NCBI GenBank assembly: GCA_002077045.2
Contig: KZ111151.1
Coordinates: forward strand, 715,718-779,717
Source: Rachicladosporium sp. CCFEE 5018
Lineage: Eukaryota > Ascomycota > Dothideomycetes > Cladosporiales > Cladosporiaceae
Direction of reading: 5' to 3'
DNA length: 64,000 bases
How positions within the stretch are numbered: the first letter of the stretch is position 1; each line of letters starts with the position of its first letter. Position numbers and translations under genes: made by a program. Of the stretch, positions 52,810 to 63,136 are shown one piece after another. The notes beneath the pieces are model-generated. The model saw nothing but the letters and a program-made list of their open reading frames with translations, had not been told where the DNA came from and did no database searches.

Positions 52810-53372
52810 ATGAAGTTATTCGCCACCATCCTCGCCCTCCTCCTCGCCGCCTGCAGCACGGCGAGCGCCTACGAGGGTCCCGATTGGGGCAGAGGCTGGT
52901 GCCGCTCCCTGCACCCCAAAGTATGGGGAGCCATCAACACCTTTTGCAACGAGGGCTATAGCGGCAGGAACCCGATCGTAAGTTTCCATCGCAGTGCCTG
53001 CAGAATGCCCTAACGCGGTAGTGATGCTGACATACTTCATACAGTTCACCGGCGACAATTGGGCGACCAACGGTGTCCGCAACGGCAAAGCCTGGGTCCG
53101 TATTGCGCAGAGTTGTGGGGATAGGCAGTACGTGCCTTGGGATGTTTGCTTCAAGCAGTTCTAGTACGGTGATTCGAGCCCATGGCCATGGACTTCACTA
53201 ACGACAGTCATAGCGATATGTGCATATACGGCACCAAAGAGCGCGGAGAGGCAAACAGAGACTATGGACGCAATGGGTGCCAGCATTGGATGTAAGTCCT
53301 TCCGTGTCCGTAGGCTTAGGCGAGATCGTGCAGTGTGGCTGACGAAAATTCAGAATCAACAACCCTCCATAG
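52810..53372 (+). CDS. Small secreted six-cysteine protein A (127 aa), effector-like
   Basis: Exons 52810-52977, 53045-53163, 53214-53291 and 53354-53372; introns 67, 50 and 62 bp, all GT..AG. A signal peptide (MKLFATILALLLAACSTASA) gives a mature part of ~107 residues with six cysteines: CRSLHP, TFC, QSC, DVC, DMC, NGC. Motifs shared with proteins B and C: a Cys-centred start near the N-terminus, C..GY, then Q/E-Y-x-P, CF-x-Q-x-Y-x-M-C, and GCQ-x-W at the end. Introns 2 and 3 are justified because only the spliced frame continues the paralogue's sequence (KQFYDMC, then GCQHWIINNPP). No known domain; secreted, probably disulfide-stabilised. Size, secretion and tandem paralogues suggest a candidate effector or antimicrobial-type protein, which is inference. 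Confidence 0.8.
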
Positions 53373-53730
53373 ACGGCGGATAGCCAATACTCTACCCGGT
53401 CGACGCGCAGTAGCTCAAGTAGACCGATGACAATGAATACAGCTTCCAATTGCCGACCATGAGAGAGAGCGTAGCTGTCCACCAAGTATCAGCATGTCTG
53501 CGTCACTCCGCATGCAGTAGCTTTGCATTCCTCGGCGTCTGCATGTCTGCGCCAAGACCTCCCGGCGACGTTGGGACATTCAATGAAGAGCATGACTTAG
53601 ACTTCCTGAGCGGTGAGAGGCATGCTTCCCAGGCGCGAGTATCAAGATGATAGGTATATCATGATCTTCTACAGACTCTGAACAATTCGTCGATCTCAAG
53701 CGCTTCTCCTACTCTGCTCCACGGCCACGC
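53373..53730. other. Convergent intergenic region between secreted proteins A and B
   Basis: 3' flanks of two paralogues in opposite orientation. No coding sequence was recognised. Confidence 0.5.
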
Positions 53731-54175
53731 TCACGCGGGGTTGTTTATGATCCACTTCTGACACCCAACACCATCTGTCCAACCCCCATAGTTCCTTGCA
53801 TTTTCGCCGCGGTTGTTCCCAGAAATACACATATCGTAGAACTGCTTGAAGCAGATATCCCACGGGATGTACTCGTGACGACCCCAGCACGTATGGCCGA
53901 TATGCACCCATGCGTTGCCGTAGCGTTGGCCGTTCTGGGCCGCGTTTTCGCCGGTGAGCTAGGACAACAAGTCAGCAGAAGATCGGAGAAGAGGTTGGGA
54001 GGGAGTGATGTACGATTGGGGTTTTGGGATTGTAGCCGTAGTTGCAGAATTTCTCGATGGCTTTCTGGACGTTCGGGTGGAGGCGGGCGCAAGTGCCTTT
54101 GCCCCAGTCTGCTGGCGCGGTTGCGGAGACAGTGTAGGCTGAGAGAGCGGCGAAGAAGAGAGCGAAGAGCTTCAT
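53731..54175 (-). CDS. Small secreted six-cysteine protein B (129 aa), paralogue of A and C
   Basis: Exons 54014-54175 and 53731-53958 with one 55-bp intron (53959-54013, phase 0). A signal peptide (MKLFALFFAALSAYTVSATA) precedes a mature part with six cysteines (GTCARLHP, KFC, HTC, DIC, DMC, VGC). It aligns to A throughout: CARLHPNV vs CRSLHPKV, EYIPWDICFKQFYDMC vs QYVPWDVCFKQFYDMC, GCQKWIINNPA vs GCQHWIINNPP. The single intron is at the same place as intron 1 of A and C; it lacks the other two. Conserved six-Cys spacing predicts three disulfides. Function unknown; it shares an intergenic promoter region with C. Confidence 0.8.
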
Positions 54176-54562
54176 GACTGCGGTGGTTGGTGCCGAGCGT
54201 GCTGGCCTGTATGCGTGAGCTCAGTCGGCTAAACTGCACTTTGCACAGCTGTAGTGCTCGAGTACAGGGGTGCCAGTCCGAGCTGCCACGATGTTGCTTT
54301 ATCTTTTGTGGAACAATGTGAGTACCAACGCTGTGTAGCGAAGAGGGCAAAGTACAATACTAAGAAGTTGAGTCTTTGTCAGATAGCAGGACCGACTTGC
54401 GAACAGCCAGTCGAAGACGCAGAGACAATGTACGTACCCAATGTAGCTTAGAAGAGACATGTAGTACTCAAGTAAAGTCAACTTACGTCTCCTGTCTTAC
54501 CTCAAAATCGCATCATAACCATTCCGCCGTCTCTGCATCAGACACGGTCACACACCGCCATC
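54176..54562. other. Bidirectional promoter region of secreted proteins B and C
   Basis: 387 bp between divergent start codons of two paralogues; it may co-regulate them. No gene and no motif could be assigned. Confidence 0.45.
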
Positions 54563-55107
54563 ATGAAGTCCATCATCACTCTCTTCACAGCCATGCTGGC
54601 TTGCGTGTTCTTCGCACAGAACGCAGTCGCCATCGACGACGCAACTCGCTGCTCCCAGAAATATGGCAGCGTCGTCAACGCTATCGGCAAGTTTTGCACC
54701 AAGAACGGACAAACCCCTCTCACGCAGATGGTATGGCCACACCAGGATAAGGATGTGCGAATGTAGTAGTGCCCTGCTGACAACCTCTTCAGTTCAGTCC
54801 CGGCCCATTCACCAATTCACTGTCTGGATCAATGGTGTGTCGTAGCGCTTGCCATCGCGAGCCAGTAAGACGTAGCTGACAGGTCGCCAGGGAACTGCAA
54901 TCCGAAGCAGTACATTCCTCCGTACTGGTGTTTCGCCCAGCTATACAATATGTGTGCAAACGGGAATAAGAAAGGTGAAAAGCAGCAGCGTTACGGTAAG
55001 AAGTGAGAAAGTTGGCGGGAGCATGACCGGCGAAGCTGACATCTTTTCCAGGTACCAACGGATGCCAGACTTGGAACATCATGGTGCCGAGCTACCATGG
55101 GAACTAG
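54563..55107 (+). CDS. Small secreted six-cysteine protein C (121 aa), divergent paralogue
   Basis: Exons 54563-54730, 54798-54834, 54891-54995 and 55052-55107; introns 67, 56 and 56 bp. Signal peptide MKSIITLFTAMLACVFFAQNAVA. Cysteines: TRC, KFC, GNC, YWC, NMC, NGC. The spliced end YGTNGCQTWNI matches YGRNGCQHWII of A. Exon 1 is the same length as in A (168 nt) and intron 1 is at the same place. Acceptor choices were made by homology: the second AG of cttcagttcag for intron 1, and gccag for intron 2, giving QFTVWINGNCNPKQYIPPYW. An alternative splice form is possible at each. It is the most diverged of the three; no known domain. Confidence 0.7.
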
Positions 55108-55521
55108 ACGAGGTCTATCGCGGGTGCAAGTATGCAGCATTGTACGACATGTTGCTCAACAAGGCTTCCGCGTAATTGATATTGTCAGTGCGTCCTCGTA
55201 CATCGTAGCCGGTCTTGCATCTGTGACCAATAGCCCAGAACATATGCATCCGGTATTGATGAGTGCGTTCGCCTGACGACAAGACCACAAAAAGGTGGAT
55301 GAGGCGAGGAAAGGTATATTGACGGGCAAGGCAAGAGAGCCAGAGAGGGAAGCCATGCCAAGATTTTGACGCGGGAGGAGCCGCCTTGATCCCGCTGCAT
55401 TTTGGAAAGACGTGAAGCCAACCGCAGCGACACATTTTGCCTGCAGCGTGACTCACTGCTACGCGCTGCACTGTCAATACCGCTCACCTCTCGACACAAA
55501 CCCCTCTTCGTCACCGCCATC
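55108..55521. other. Promoter / 5' region of eIF3c, no other gene seen
   Basis: The plus frame of eIF3c stays open upstream to ~55402, but the first family-like start is at 55522. No other feature. Confidence 0.5.
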
Positions 55522-58104
55522 ATGTCCCGATTCTTCCACGGCAGCGACAGCGAGAGCTCCAGCTCGGACGAGGAATTCGACGTCAACGACCCAGCAGCAG
55601 AGGACTCCGAGGCCGAATCCTCAGAAGAGGATTCGGATGCGGGAAGCGGCGATGACAGCTCCAGCGATAGCGATGAGGCGACTGGGGCTAACAAATTCTT
55701 GAAGTCAAGTGACGACGAATCAGAGTCAGGCAGCGATGAGGAGAAAGTCACAATCGTCAAGTCTGCAAGAGACAAACGCTTTGATGAGTTGGAGGCGATC
55801 ATCAGACTCATTGAGAATGCTCAGAGGATCTCGGATTGGTCCGTGATCAACGACCAGTATGACAAGATGAACCGGCAAATACCCGTGCTGGTGCGTGACC
55901 TGGATGGCAAGCCACCGAAGATGTACGTCAAGACTATTGCGGACTTGGAGACGTCGGTGTCGGAGGCTTTCGAGAAGCAGAAGGTCACGCCGAAAAAGAT
56001 GAACCCGATCGCGCAAAAGGGAATGAATGCGCTCAGGCAGAAGATCAAGAAGAACAACCGCGACTATGCTACAGAACTCACTGCATTCCGAGAGGATCCC
56101 GATGCTTTTATGAAAGAGGATGTTGTCGACGAGGTTGTTGTCGCACCTAAGAAGACGAAGAGCAAGTCGGCACTTCTGTCGCAGAACCCAGACAACATCG
56201 AGGGCGGCGACGATGGCTTTACCATGGTCGGAGCTGGTGGCAAGGCGATGATCTACACACCAGAGAGCATACTGAAACACCTCCGATCGATCGTGGAGTC
56301 GCGAGGCAGGAAGAATACGGACAGACTCGAGCAGATCCGCATCATGGAGAGGCTGTTCGATGTAGCGGTCAGCGACTACCAGCGTGTGCGTGTGCTACTC
56401 AGCTTGATCTCTACGCGCTTTGATCTAAACTCTGGAACTGGCGCCGAGATGAACAAGGAGCAGTGGAAGCTGGCACAGCAGGGTATTGCCACGCTCCTTG
56501 AGATTCTCGAAGCAGACCACGACATGATCGTCGTACCTGAGGGAGCGGAAGAGTGGGAGGATGATGACAAGCAGCCTACAATCACCCCAGGGGAGCTCTT
56601 CAAGATCCCTGGCAACGTCGTCGCATTCGTTGAGCGTCTCGATGATGAGCTGAATCGCAACCTGCAAAACCTTGATCCTCACACAGCAGAGTATGTCGAG
56701 CGCTTGACTGACGAGGGCGTACTGTACGCCAATATCCTACGCTGCATGATTTACAGCGAGCGTCTGAAGGCCGACAAACGCATTGAGCTGTCCCAAGCCA
56801 GCGTTAACCAGATCGTCATCCGCCGCCTCGAGCATGTCTACTTCAAGCCCGCACAGGTCGTCACGATCATGGAGGAGAACACATGGCGTGCAATTCCGGA
56901 AACTCTCGACTCGACTATCACACCACGTAGTCAAAGCAACGACGTCTCGACTCTCGTCGAGACCCTCTGCGGCTACCTCTTCCAGAATGACGCTGGCATC
57001 AGTCGAGCTCGCGCCATGCTGTGTCAATGCTACCACTCTGCTCTCCACGACCAATACTTCAAGGCACGCGATATGATGCTCATGTCTCATCTCCAAGAGA
57101 CCATCACATCCTTCGACATCTCCACTCAAATTCTCTACAACCGCACCCTGACCCAAGTCGGTTTGTGCGCCTTCCGCGCTGGCCTGATCTATGAGTGCCA
57201 GAACAGTCTGCAGGAAATCTGCGGTAGCCAGCGCCAGAAAGAGCTTCTCGCGCAAGGTCTGCAGATGCAACGCTACAGCCAAATCACCCCCGAGCAAGAG
57301 CGTATGGAGCGCCAACGCCAGCTTCCCTTCCACATGCACATTAACCTCGAACTCCTCGAATGCGTCTACCTCACCTGCTCCATGCTGCTGGAGATTCCCC
57401 TCCTCGCCCAAGTGGGCTCTAGCCCGGATGTGCGCAAGCGCGTGATCTCGAAATCTTACCGCCGAATGTTGGAGTACCATGAACGCCAGATCTTTACCGG
57501 CCCGCCAGAGAACACTCGCGACCACGTCATGCTGGCTTCGAAAGCCCTGGCTGCAGGGCTATGGAAGCATGCTGCTGAGCTGATCACGTCGATCAAGATC
57601 TGGGAGTTGATCCCGAACAAGGATGGTATCATCACCATGCTCGCGGCTCAGATCCAAGAAGAGGGTCTTCGCACATACCTCTTCACCTACGCGCCTTTCT
57701 ACGATACGCTGTCGGTCTCGAAGCTGGCTGGCATGTTCGAGCTCTCGGAGAACAAGATCACGGCCATCGTGTCGAAGATGATCCATCACGAAGAGCTGGC
57801 TGCTGCGCTCGATCAGGTCAACTCGGCTATCATCTTTAGAAAGGGTGTTGAGCTCAGCAGGCTGCAGAGCTTGGCTCTTACATTGAGCGACAAGGCGAGT
57901 AACCTGATTGAGAGCAACGAGAGGGTACTAGAGCAGAGGACGCAAGGCACCAGCAATGCCTTTGAGAGGCAACCTCAACGCGGTGGCAGGGGAGGACGTG
58001 GTGGTCGTGGTCGAGGTGGCGGGCGTGGTGCTCAGGGTGCACCGCAACGGGGTGGCGGAGGGTTCACTGGTGGTGCGCTGGGTAATGCTATTCGGGCTCA
58101 ATAG
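55522..58104 (+). CDS. NIP1: Translation initiation factor eIF3 subunit c (Nip1), 860 aa
   Basis: Intronless ORF. The start at 55522 (MSRFFHGSDSESSSSDEEFD) gives the known eIF3c opening. The acidic Ser/Glu N-terminus binds eIF1 and eIF5 in yeast. Next come RDKRFDELEAIIRLIENAQRI and the middle helical region (VRVLLSLISTRFDLN). The C-terminal PCI domain is ~600-800 (LPFHMHINLELLECVYLTCS, YNRTLTQVGLCAFRAGLIYE, RTYLFTYAPFYDTLS). The Gly/Arg-rich tail (QRGGRGGRGGRGRGGG) is common in filamentous fungi. Known role: core scaffold of eIF3 in 43S pre-initiation complexes. Length (860) fits. The tail is a likely target of arginine methylation, perhaps by the PRMT1 at 33 kb; that link is inference. Confidence 0.95.
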   Translation: MSRFFHGSDSESSSSDEEFDVNDPAAEDSEAESSEEDSDAGSGDDSSSDSDEATGANKFLKSSDDESESGSDEEKVTIVKSARDKRFDELEAIIRLIENAQRISDWSVINDQYDKMNRQIPVLVRDLDGKPPKMYVKTIADLETSVSEAFEKQKVTPKKMNPIAQKGMNALRQKIKKNNRDYATELTAFREDPDAFMKEDVVDEVVVAPKKTKSKSALLSQNPDNIEGGDDGFTMVGAGGKAMIYTPESILKHLRSIVESRGRKNTDRLEQIRIMERLFDVAVSDYQRVRVLLSLISTRFDLNSGTGAEMNKEQWKLAQQGIATLLEILEADHDMIVVPEGAEEWEDDDKQPTITPGELFKIPGNVVAFVERLDDELNRNLQNLDPHTAEYVERLTDEGVLYANILRCMIYSERLKADKRIELSQASVNQIVIRRLEHVYFKPAQVVTIMEENTWRAIPETLDSTITPRSQSNDVSTLVETLCGYLFQNDAGISRARAMLCQCYHSALHDQYFKARDMMLMSHLQETITSFDISTQILYNRTLTQVGLCAFRAGLIYECQNSLQEICGSQRQKELLAQGLQMQRYSQITPEQERMERQRQLPFHMHINLELLECVYLTCSMLLEIPLLAQVGSSPDVRKRVISKSYRRMLEYHERQIFTGPPENTRDHVMLASKALAAGLWKHAAELITSIKIWELIPNKDGIITMLAAQIQEEGLRTYLFTYAPFYDTLSVSKLAGMFELSENKITAIVSKMIHHEELAAALDQVNSAIIFRKGVELSRLQSLALTLSDKASNLIESNERVLEQRTQGTSNAFERQPQRGGRGGRGGRGRGGGRGAQGAPQRGGGGFTGGALGNAIRAQ

Positions 58105-58370
58105 TGCTGGGATTGAGCATGGCGTTTGGTGGTGCATTGGAGGGAGGTTACTTTTGTAGCCGGCAGATCCGAAAGTGACTGAGTCGTCAAGAGTCGAGAT
58201 GCTAGACGATGCAATGCAATCAGTCTATTGACACGGTCACATCATGGCTCAAGTGGTCATCGTACAGGAAAAGATATACACGTGAAACTCAGAGTAGGGT
58301 ATCATGCAACTCCACCTCCTGCCTCGCCCGTGATCCAATAACATCCATTCCCATCACCTCTTCATATCTC

Positions 58371-59342
58371 TCAAGACCTCACCCCTCCCACCATCCAGTT
58401 CCCCACCACCGGCACACCCCTCAACATATCATCATACCCTCTTCCAATCCACCCTCCCGCCTCCCCCGCCCTTCCAACAACCCCAAGTCCCCCAGCCATC
58501 CAAACCGCCGTCACCAAAGCCGAGATCCCATGTATAAGCCACCTCCTCCGCGCCCGTCGCGCATCGCCATTCCCATTCTGCGCCGAAATATTCTCCGGCA
58601 GCACACCACTCCACTTCGCAATCCCCCACGTAAAATGCCACACAGCCGTCCCCACTAACGCAGTGTAGCCGATATGAGAGATTATCGGCGCGCGCGCGAA
58701 GCCGTGCGAGACGTAGCTGAGGTTAATATTCGAGCTCCCGCCCTCTGTTCGTGCGGGGATAACGCGGTTCACTAGGGTGTGAGCTGCGATGATCGGCACC
58801 AGCGCGTACCCGAGCTTCGACTGCGAGGACAGAACCGGCCAAAGCGCAGAGCGGTATTTGCGTTTCTCCGCGCGAGTCTCCGCGCCGTAGCGCTCGGCGG
58901 CGAGGTTCCGGCGGTAGAGACGCAGGCCTACGCCTGAGGCGACGTGGATTACCAAGGGAGCGATTATGAGGAGGGGTTCGGCTATGGGCCAGGATTGGTA
59001 GTAGGGCCGCGTTAGGAGGAGGTAGGGTTCTGAGGCTGGGACCGAGCGGGTTAGGAGCGGGATGAGGGAGGTGTTTGTTATGTGTGCTGTTGCGAAGGCG
59101 AGGAAGGTCAGGGAGGAGAATTTTTGGAGGCGGAGGAGGTAGTAGATTGGCGTGTGGCTGTTGCCAGATAGGCCGAGGTGGGAGGAGGGAGGAGGGGATT
59201 GCGATGGTGGGGGTCGGGTTGAGGGGTTCGAGGGCGGGAAGTAGGAGTCGGGGGAATTGTCTTCAAGGTGGATTGGGGTTTCTTCTATGGGGGAGGGGTC
59301 GAGGGATTGAAGGGGTTCGAAGGGGTTGTCGCGGTCGGCCAT
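58371..59342 (-). CDS. Mcp1-like mitochondrial membrane protein (DUF1691), 323 aa
   Basis: Intronless ORF. A Pro/Ser-rich N-terminus (~65 aa) is followed by several hydrophobic helices: FSSLTFLAFATAHITNTSLI (~78-97), PLLIIAPLVIHVASGVGLRL, GYALVPIIAAHTLVNRVI, ISHIGYTALVGTAVWHFTWG, and HGISALVTAVWMAGGLGVV. Conserved His residues lie within the helices (AHITN, VIHVASG, AAHTLVNR, VWHFTWG). This is the fungal DUF1691/Mcp1 pattern. Yeast Mcp1 is a mitochondrial outer-membrane protein that recruits Vps13 and rescues ERMES mutants. Length is near the yeast protein (302 aa). The helical His residues suggest haem-binding ancestry, as discussed for related membrane proteins; that is inference. Confidence 0.8.
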   Translation of the reverse strand: MADRDNPFEPLQSLDPSPIEETPIHLEDNSPDSYFPPSNPSTRPPPSQSPPPSSHLGLSGNSHTPIYYLLRLQKFSSLTFLAFATAHITNTSLIPLLTRSVPASEPYLLLTRPYYQSWPIAEPLLIIAPLVIHVASGVGLRLYRRNLAAERYGAETRAEKRKYRSALWPVLSSQSKLGYALVPIIAAHTLVNRVIPARTEGGSSNINLSYVSHGFARAPIISHIGYTALVGTAVWHFTWGIAKWSGVLPENISAQNGNGDARRARRRWLIHGISALVTAVWMAGGLGVVGRAGEAGGWIGRGYDDMLRGVPVVGNWMVGGVRS

Positions 59343-60145
59343 GGTGACGGTGTGAGGATTGAAGTATGAAGAAGAGGGGTGGGCGGGCAGGGAAGGCGAC
59401 GGTGAGCACGATGGAGCCTACGTACTTCTGCGAATGCGATGATCTCGAGGTCTAGTGTAATAGCGAGCCTTCCGTAACGCCTCCCGCAAGCTTGTGTGTC
59501 TTATTCATGCCACGCTATCTTTCGTCCGGTCTGCATCAGACCACCACGTGCAAGCCTGGATAATTGTGTGGTGTGGATCCGTAAACCGCTTGATCCAGCC
59601 TATCCGCCCAGTCGCCAATCAAGCGGCTATGATCGTTTCCTACCGAATCCTACTGTAGCATCAATATGGACGCAGTGGGAAATTACTGAATCTGGCAAAG
59701 CGACCGCGCCATGATTGATCAGCCGTGGGACCCACGAAGGATGCAACATGGATGCGCAATGTTCGCAGACGCTAACCCGCAAGCTTCGAGCTGCATCGCG
59801 ACGTCGCCTACGCGGTAGCTGCGGCACAGGTAGTTAGTTACTCAATCTCACGCTCGAGCTTGCTCTCGACTTCTCCTTTCTCTCTCTTCTCCACAAAGTC
59901 TTACGGGCAGTTGATCGCTGGAGACTTGGACCCATTGGAGAGACTACTGCTGCCGAGACGCATGACTGTGCCATCCCTTGTCGATAATTGGGATCGAATC
60001 TCTCACTGACATCGCAGCTGAGGTATTGTCGTCGGTGGCATTTTAGCCAAGCAGCCCTCAGGAAGTCCCGAGCAGTTGGAGAAGCGGAGTCAAGTATCTG
60101 TTACATATCAGCCCTGTCGATCGCCAAATCTTACAGACTTCAGCA
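59343..60145. other. Divergent intergenic region, no gene seen
   Basis: Promoters of the Mcp1-like (-) and GMC (+) genes. Only random ORFs; no repeat or tRNA was recognised. Confidence 0.5.
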
Positions 60146-61972
60146 ATGGCGAACGAACACAGTTCTGACAACACCGAGACTTACGACTTTATACTCGTCG
60201 GTGCCGGCTCAGCAGCATGCCTCCTCGCATCACGCCTGTCGCAGCAACTACCAGATCATCGGATCTTGATCCTTGAAGCCGGCCAACATGTGCAAAACGA
60301 TCCCAAAGTAGAGACACCTGGGTTATCTGGGGACCTCCAGGGCAATCCCGCGTATGATTGGGACTTCGCCAGTCAACCGGAACCAGGTCTGAATGGACGG
60401 AGGATCCCTCATCCGAGAGGGAGACTGGCGGGCGGGACTAGTGCGATCAACAGCCACAGTGTCGTGTTCCCCAGCTACGAGTGGCAAGATCGCATTGCCA
60501 ATGATCTGCTTCCCAAGTCTGGAAAAGCGGACTGGTCTGCGCAGGGCATGGAAGACTGCTACGAGCGGTGGCATACTGTGACCTCAAGGGAGAGCGACGG
60601 CGGTAGTGATGAGCGTATCCGGACATCCTATCCGCACGAGCTGGACGAGCTACAGACGCATTGGATCAAAGCCTTCGAAGAGCTTGGTCATAGCACGACC
60701 GCCACAGGCTTCAACGAAAGCTCTCCCGGTGCAGTCACTATCACCAATGCTATTGATGCGTCAAAGGGCGAAAGGAGTCATGCTGCTACGGCATTCCTGG
60801 AGCCTGCGCTGAAGCGTGGCAATGTGACAGTTAAGACGGGCGTGTCAATCGACAACATCGTCTTTGACGAGATACGGACGTCCGATGGGAAGCTGAATGC
60901 CAAAGGCGTTCGGTATACTACAGGCGGGGTTGAGCATGTAGTCAGTGGCAGGGATATCATTGTCTCCGCGGGCGTGTTCGGATCTCCCGCGATTCTGGAG
61001 CGCTCGGGGATAGGATCCAAGGAGGTTCTTGCAGCTGCTAAAGTCCCTGGTCTCTACGAGCTATCTGGCGTAGGAGAGAATCTGCAAGATCATCTGAACT
61101 GCAGCTTGTCAATCGAGGTCAACGACGATGTTCCCACCCGCGACAACGTCCTCCGCAACCCGGACTTGCAACGCGCCTCCTCGATGGAGTACGAGCGAAG
61201 TCACACCGGCCGGCTGGCAGAAGGGCCGGCGTATAGCTTCGCATTCACCCCTTTGCAGCTTCTCGAGACGCCTTCGGAAACGGGGAAGCTCGATGAAACA
61301 GTCCAACGAGAGCTCAGCGGAGTCATCTCGCCTGGTCTCCAAGCGCAGTACTCGTTCATCCGACAAGCTATCGCTAGCCCGACCGAAGCGACAGCCTCAA
61401 CGCTTCTCCTCCGCTGCCAGCGGAATCGCGACTTAGAGTCAATGCCGAAAGGCACACCCGCTATGGTCGCCGGAAACTACGCCACAGTCGTCGCCATGCT
61501 CGCACACCCTTTCTCCCGCGGCAGCTGCCACATCACCTCCTCCGCATCCGCTCAATACCCAGAGATAAAATTCAACTACCTCTCCCACCCCCTCGACACC
61601 GAGATCTTCGCCCGCCACCTCCGCCTCATCGAACGCCTCTTCCACGGCCCTACATTCACATCCCTCGCTAAACCTAATGGCCGCCGCTTGCCGCGCAGCT
61701 GTCCGAAGCCGTTAGAGACGCTGGAAGAGGCACGGGGGATATTGCCGACTAATGCGGCTACGAACTATCATCCTTGTGGAACTTGTGCGATGATGAAAGA
61801 GGAACTCGGGGGAGTGGTGGATGAGAGGCTGAGGGTGTATGGGACGGGGAATGTGAGGATTTGCGATGCCAGCATCTTACCCGTCATACCCCGTGGTAAT
61901 ATCCTAGCGGCGGTGTACGCCTTCGCTGAGAAAGCGGCGGAGATCATTGTGCGAGATGTGAAAGCGACTTAG
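60146..61972 (+). CDS. GMC oxidoreductase (FAD-dependent), 608 aa
   Basis: Intronless ORF. The N-terminal FAD motif is YDFILVGAGSAACLLASRL (dinucleotide fold at ~19-24), then ILEAG. The GMC signature 1 region is HPRGRLAGGTSAINSHSV. Signature 2-like sequence is GVFGSPAILERSGIGSKEVL. The C-terminal active-site part is TNAATNYHPCGTCAMMKEELGGVVDERLRVYGTGNVRICDASI-like, with the catalytic His in NYHPCGTC and an Asn in PRGNILAAVYAFAEKAAEII. GMC enzymes oxidise alcohols, sugars or aryl alcohols; the subgroup here (no signal peptide, CGTCAMM) looks like intracellular choline-dehydrogenase or aryl-alcohol-oxidase-like enzymes of secondary metabolism. The substrate is unknown. No cluster partners lie beside it. 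Confidence 0.9.
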   Translation: MANEHSSDNTETYDFILVGAGSAACLLASRLSQQLPDHRILILEAGQHVQNDPKVETPGLSGDLQGNPAYDWDFASQPEPGLNGRRIPHPRGRLAGGTSAINSHSVVFPSYEWQDRIANDLLPKSGKADWSAQGMEDCYERWHTVTSRESDGGSDERIRTSYPHELDELQTHWIKAFEELGHSTTATGFNESSPGAVTITNAIDASKGERSHAATAFLEPALKRGNVTVKTGVSIDNIVFDEIRTSDGKLNAKGVRYTTGGVEHVVSGRDIIVSAGVFGSPAILERSGIGSKEVLAAAKVPGLYELSGVGENLQDHLNCSLSIEVNDDVPTRDNVLRNPDLQRASSMEYERSHTGRLAEGPAYSFAFTPLQLLETPSETGKLDETVQRELSGVISPGLQAQYSFIRQAIASPTEATASTLLLRCQRNRDLESMPKGTPAMVAGNYATVVAMLAHPFSRGSCHITSSASAQYPEIKFNYLSHPLDTEIFARHLRLIERLFHGPTFTSLAKPNGRRLPRSCPKPLETLEEARGILPTNAATNYHPCGTCAMMKEELGGVVDERLRVYGTGNVRICDASILPVIPRGNILAAVYAFAEKAAEIIVRDVKAT

Positions 61973-62322
61973 CCTCGCTTCTCAGAAGTAGTCAAAGACA
62001 TCAGATATAGATCACGTTGGAGAAATGCCAGAAGCAGGGAATATGCGGCTAGGCATGTCAGGAGGAGTAATCACAAAAATATTTCTAGACACTATCCCCG
62101 CTGCATCATGTATTCACTCGTCTGTTGCTCGCCAGATCGGTTGCGTGGACCACCCACCTCCTTGTTGCACGTCGTCGTACCTTCAAGAATTCACCCACTC
62201 CCCTGAGCACGGGCCACTCATATGCTACCTTGCGCCACGGGTTTGACTCATCTTCAACATCGCGTCCACCAACTCGAGTACCACCACCGCTACCGCACAG
62301 CTCCACCTTTGTAGCAGAAGTC
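61973..62322. other. Intergenic, no gene seen
   Basis: 3' flank of the GMC gene and promoter of the zinc-finger gene, both on the plus strand. Nothing specific. Confidence 0.5.
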
Positions 62323-63136
62323 ATGGCTCCCGTATGTCCTCCCTAGACCCGAGTCTCGATATCCTGCTAACTCACATTTCTAGCATGGCTCCAGCCTGCC
62401 CAAGGCCGCTACGGAAAGCGCAAAAGCAGCACGACGAGCGTTCTTCTGTGGGTCTGCACCGCTACAAGTGCCTTCTGGTTCTCCACACTCCAGGCCGTCT
62501 GTGGTAGACTCTCGACGAACTTTGCGAATCTGACAAACGACAGGCGAACTCTGCCAAAAAGGCTACGCCCGCATGAATGAGTACGAGGCCCACGAAGGAA
62601 GCTACGATCACCAGCATCGAAAGGTACGCCTCCCGAGTCTCCGACTCCCAGTCTCCTGCCATTCCAGTCGCTCGTCCTATGCTTTCTCGGTCTTGATGCG
62701 CGGCTTGCTGCAACTCCGCCCGGACATCTACTGATCACATGCAACGCAGAGGTTGAAGGAGATGAAATCCCTGACCCGCGACCCCTCTCTAAACCAACCC
62801 TCCGCTTCCACATCCCACTCCACAAACGCCCAGTCCGGCGAACTCCGCTCCCTCGCCCTCCCCTCCATCACACCGACCACAGGAGCGAAGAAGAAACCCG
62901 TTTTCCGTACCGTCGGCGCCCCCGCCCCGTCCACAGCCACCACTACAGCAACGACTGTTGGTTCTCTACCTGGGTTGACTGGATTGGCTGGACTGCCCGG
63001 CGGGGACGAAAGTGGAGCAGTGAGGAATGGCTGGGCGAGTGAGGCGTACGATCCGGGGGTCGTGAGTGGGTGTAGTGATGACTGTGGGGTTTGCGATCCA
63101 CGGACCAGGGGACGGGGGATCGTGTTGCCTACGTGA
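62323..63136 (+). CDS. C2H2 zinc-finger protein, GPATCH8/ZNF804-like finger (179 aa)
   Basis: Four exons: 62323-62331 (9 nt, Met-Ala-Pro only), 62384-62447, 62544-62623 and 62750-63136. Introns 52, 96, 126 bp. Spliced, the protein reads MAPHGSSLPKAATESAKAARRAF, then a finger CELCQKGYARMNEYEAHEGSYDHQH (C-x2-C-x12-H-x5/7-H) and KRLKEMKSLTRDPSLN. It ends with a Pro/Thr/Gly-rich disordered tail. The YARxxEYEAHxxSYDHxHxxRLKEMK pattern is the RNA/DNA-binding finger shared with GPATCH8 and ZNF804A; fungal members are short and uncharacterised, perhaps splicing-associated. The intron within the finger (after AFF) is supported by the exact restoration of the Cys pair. Confidence 0.8.
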
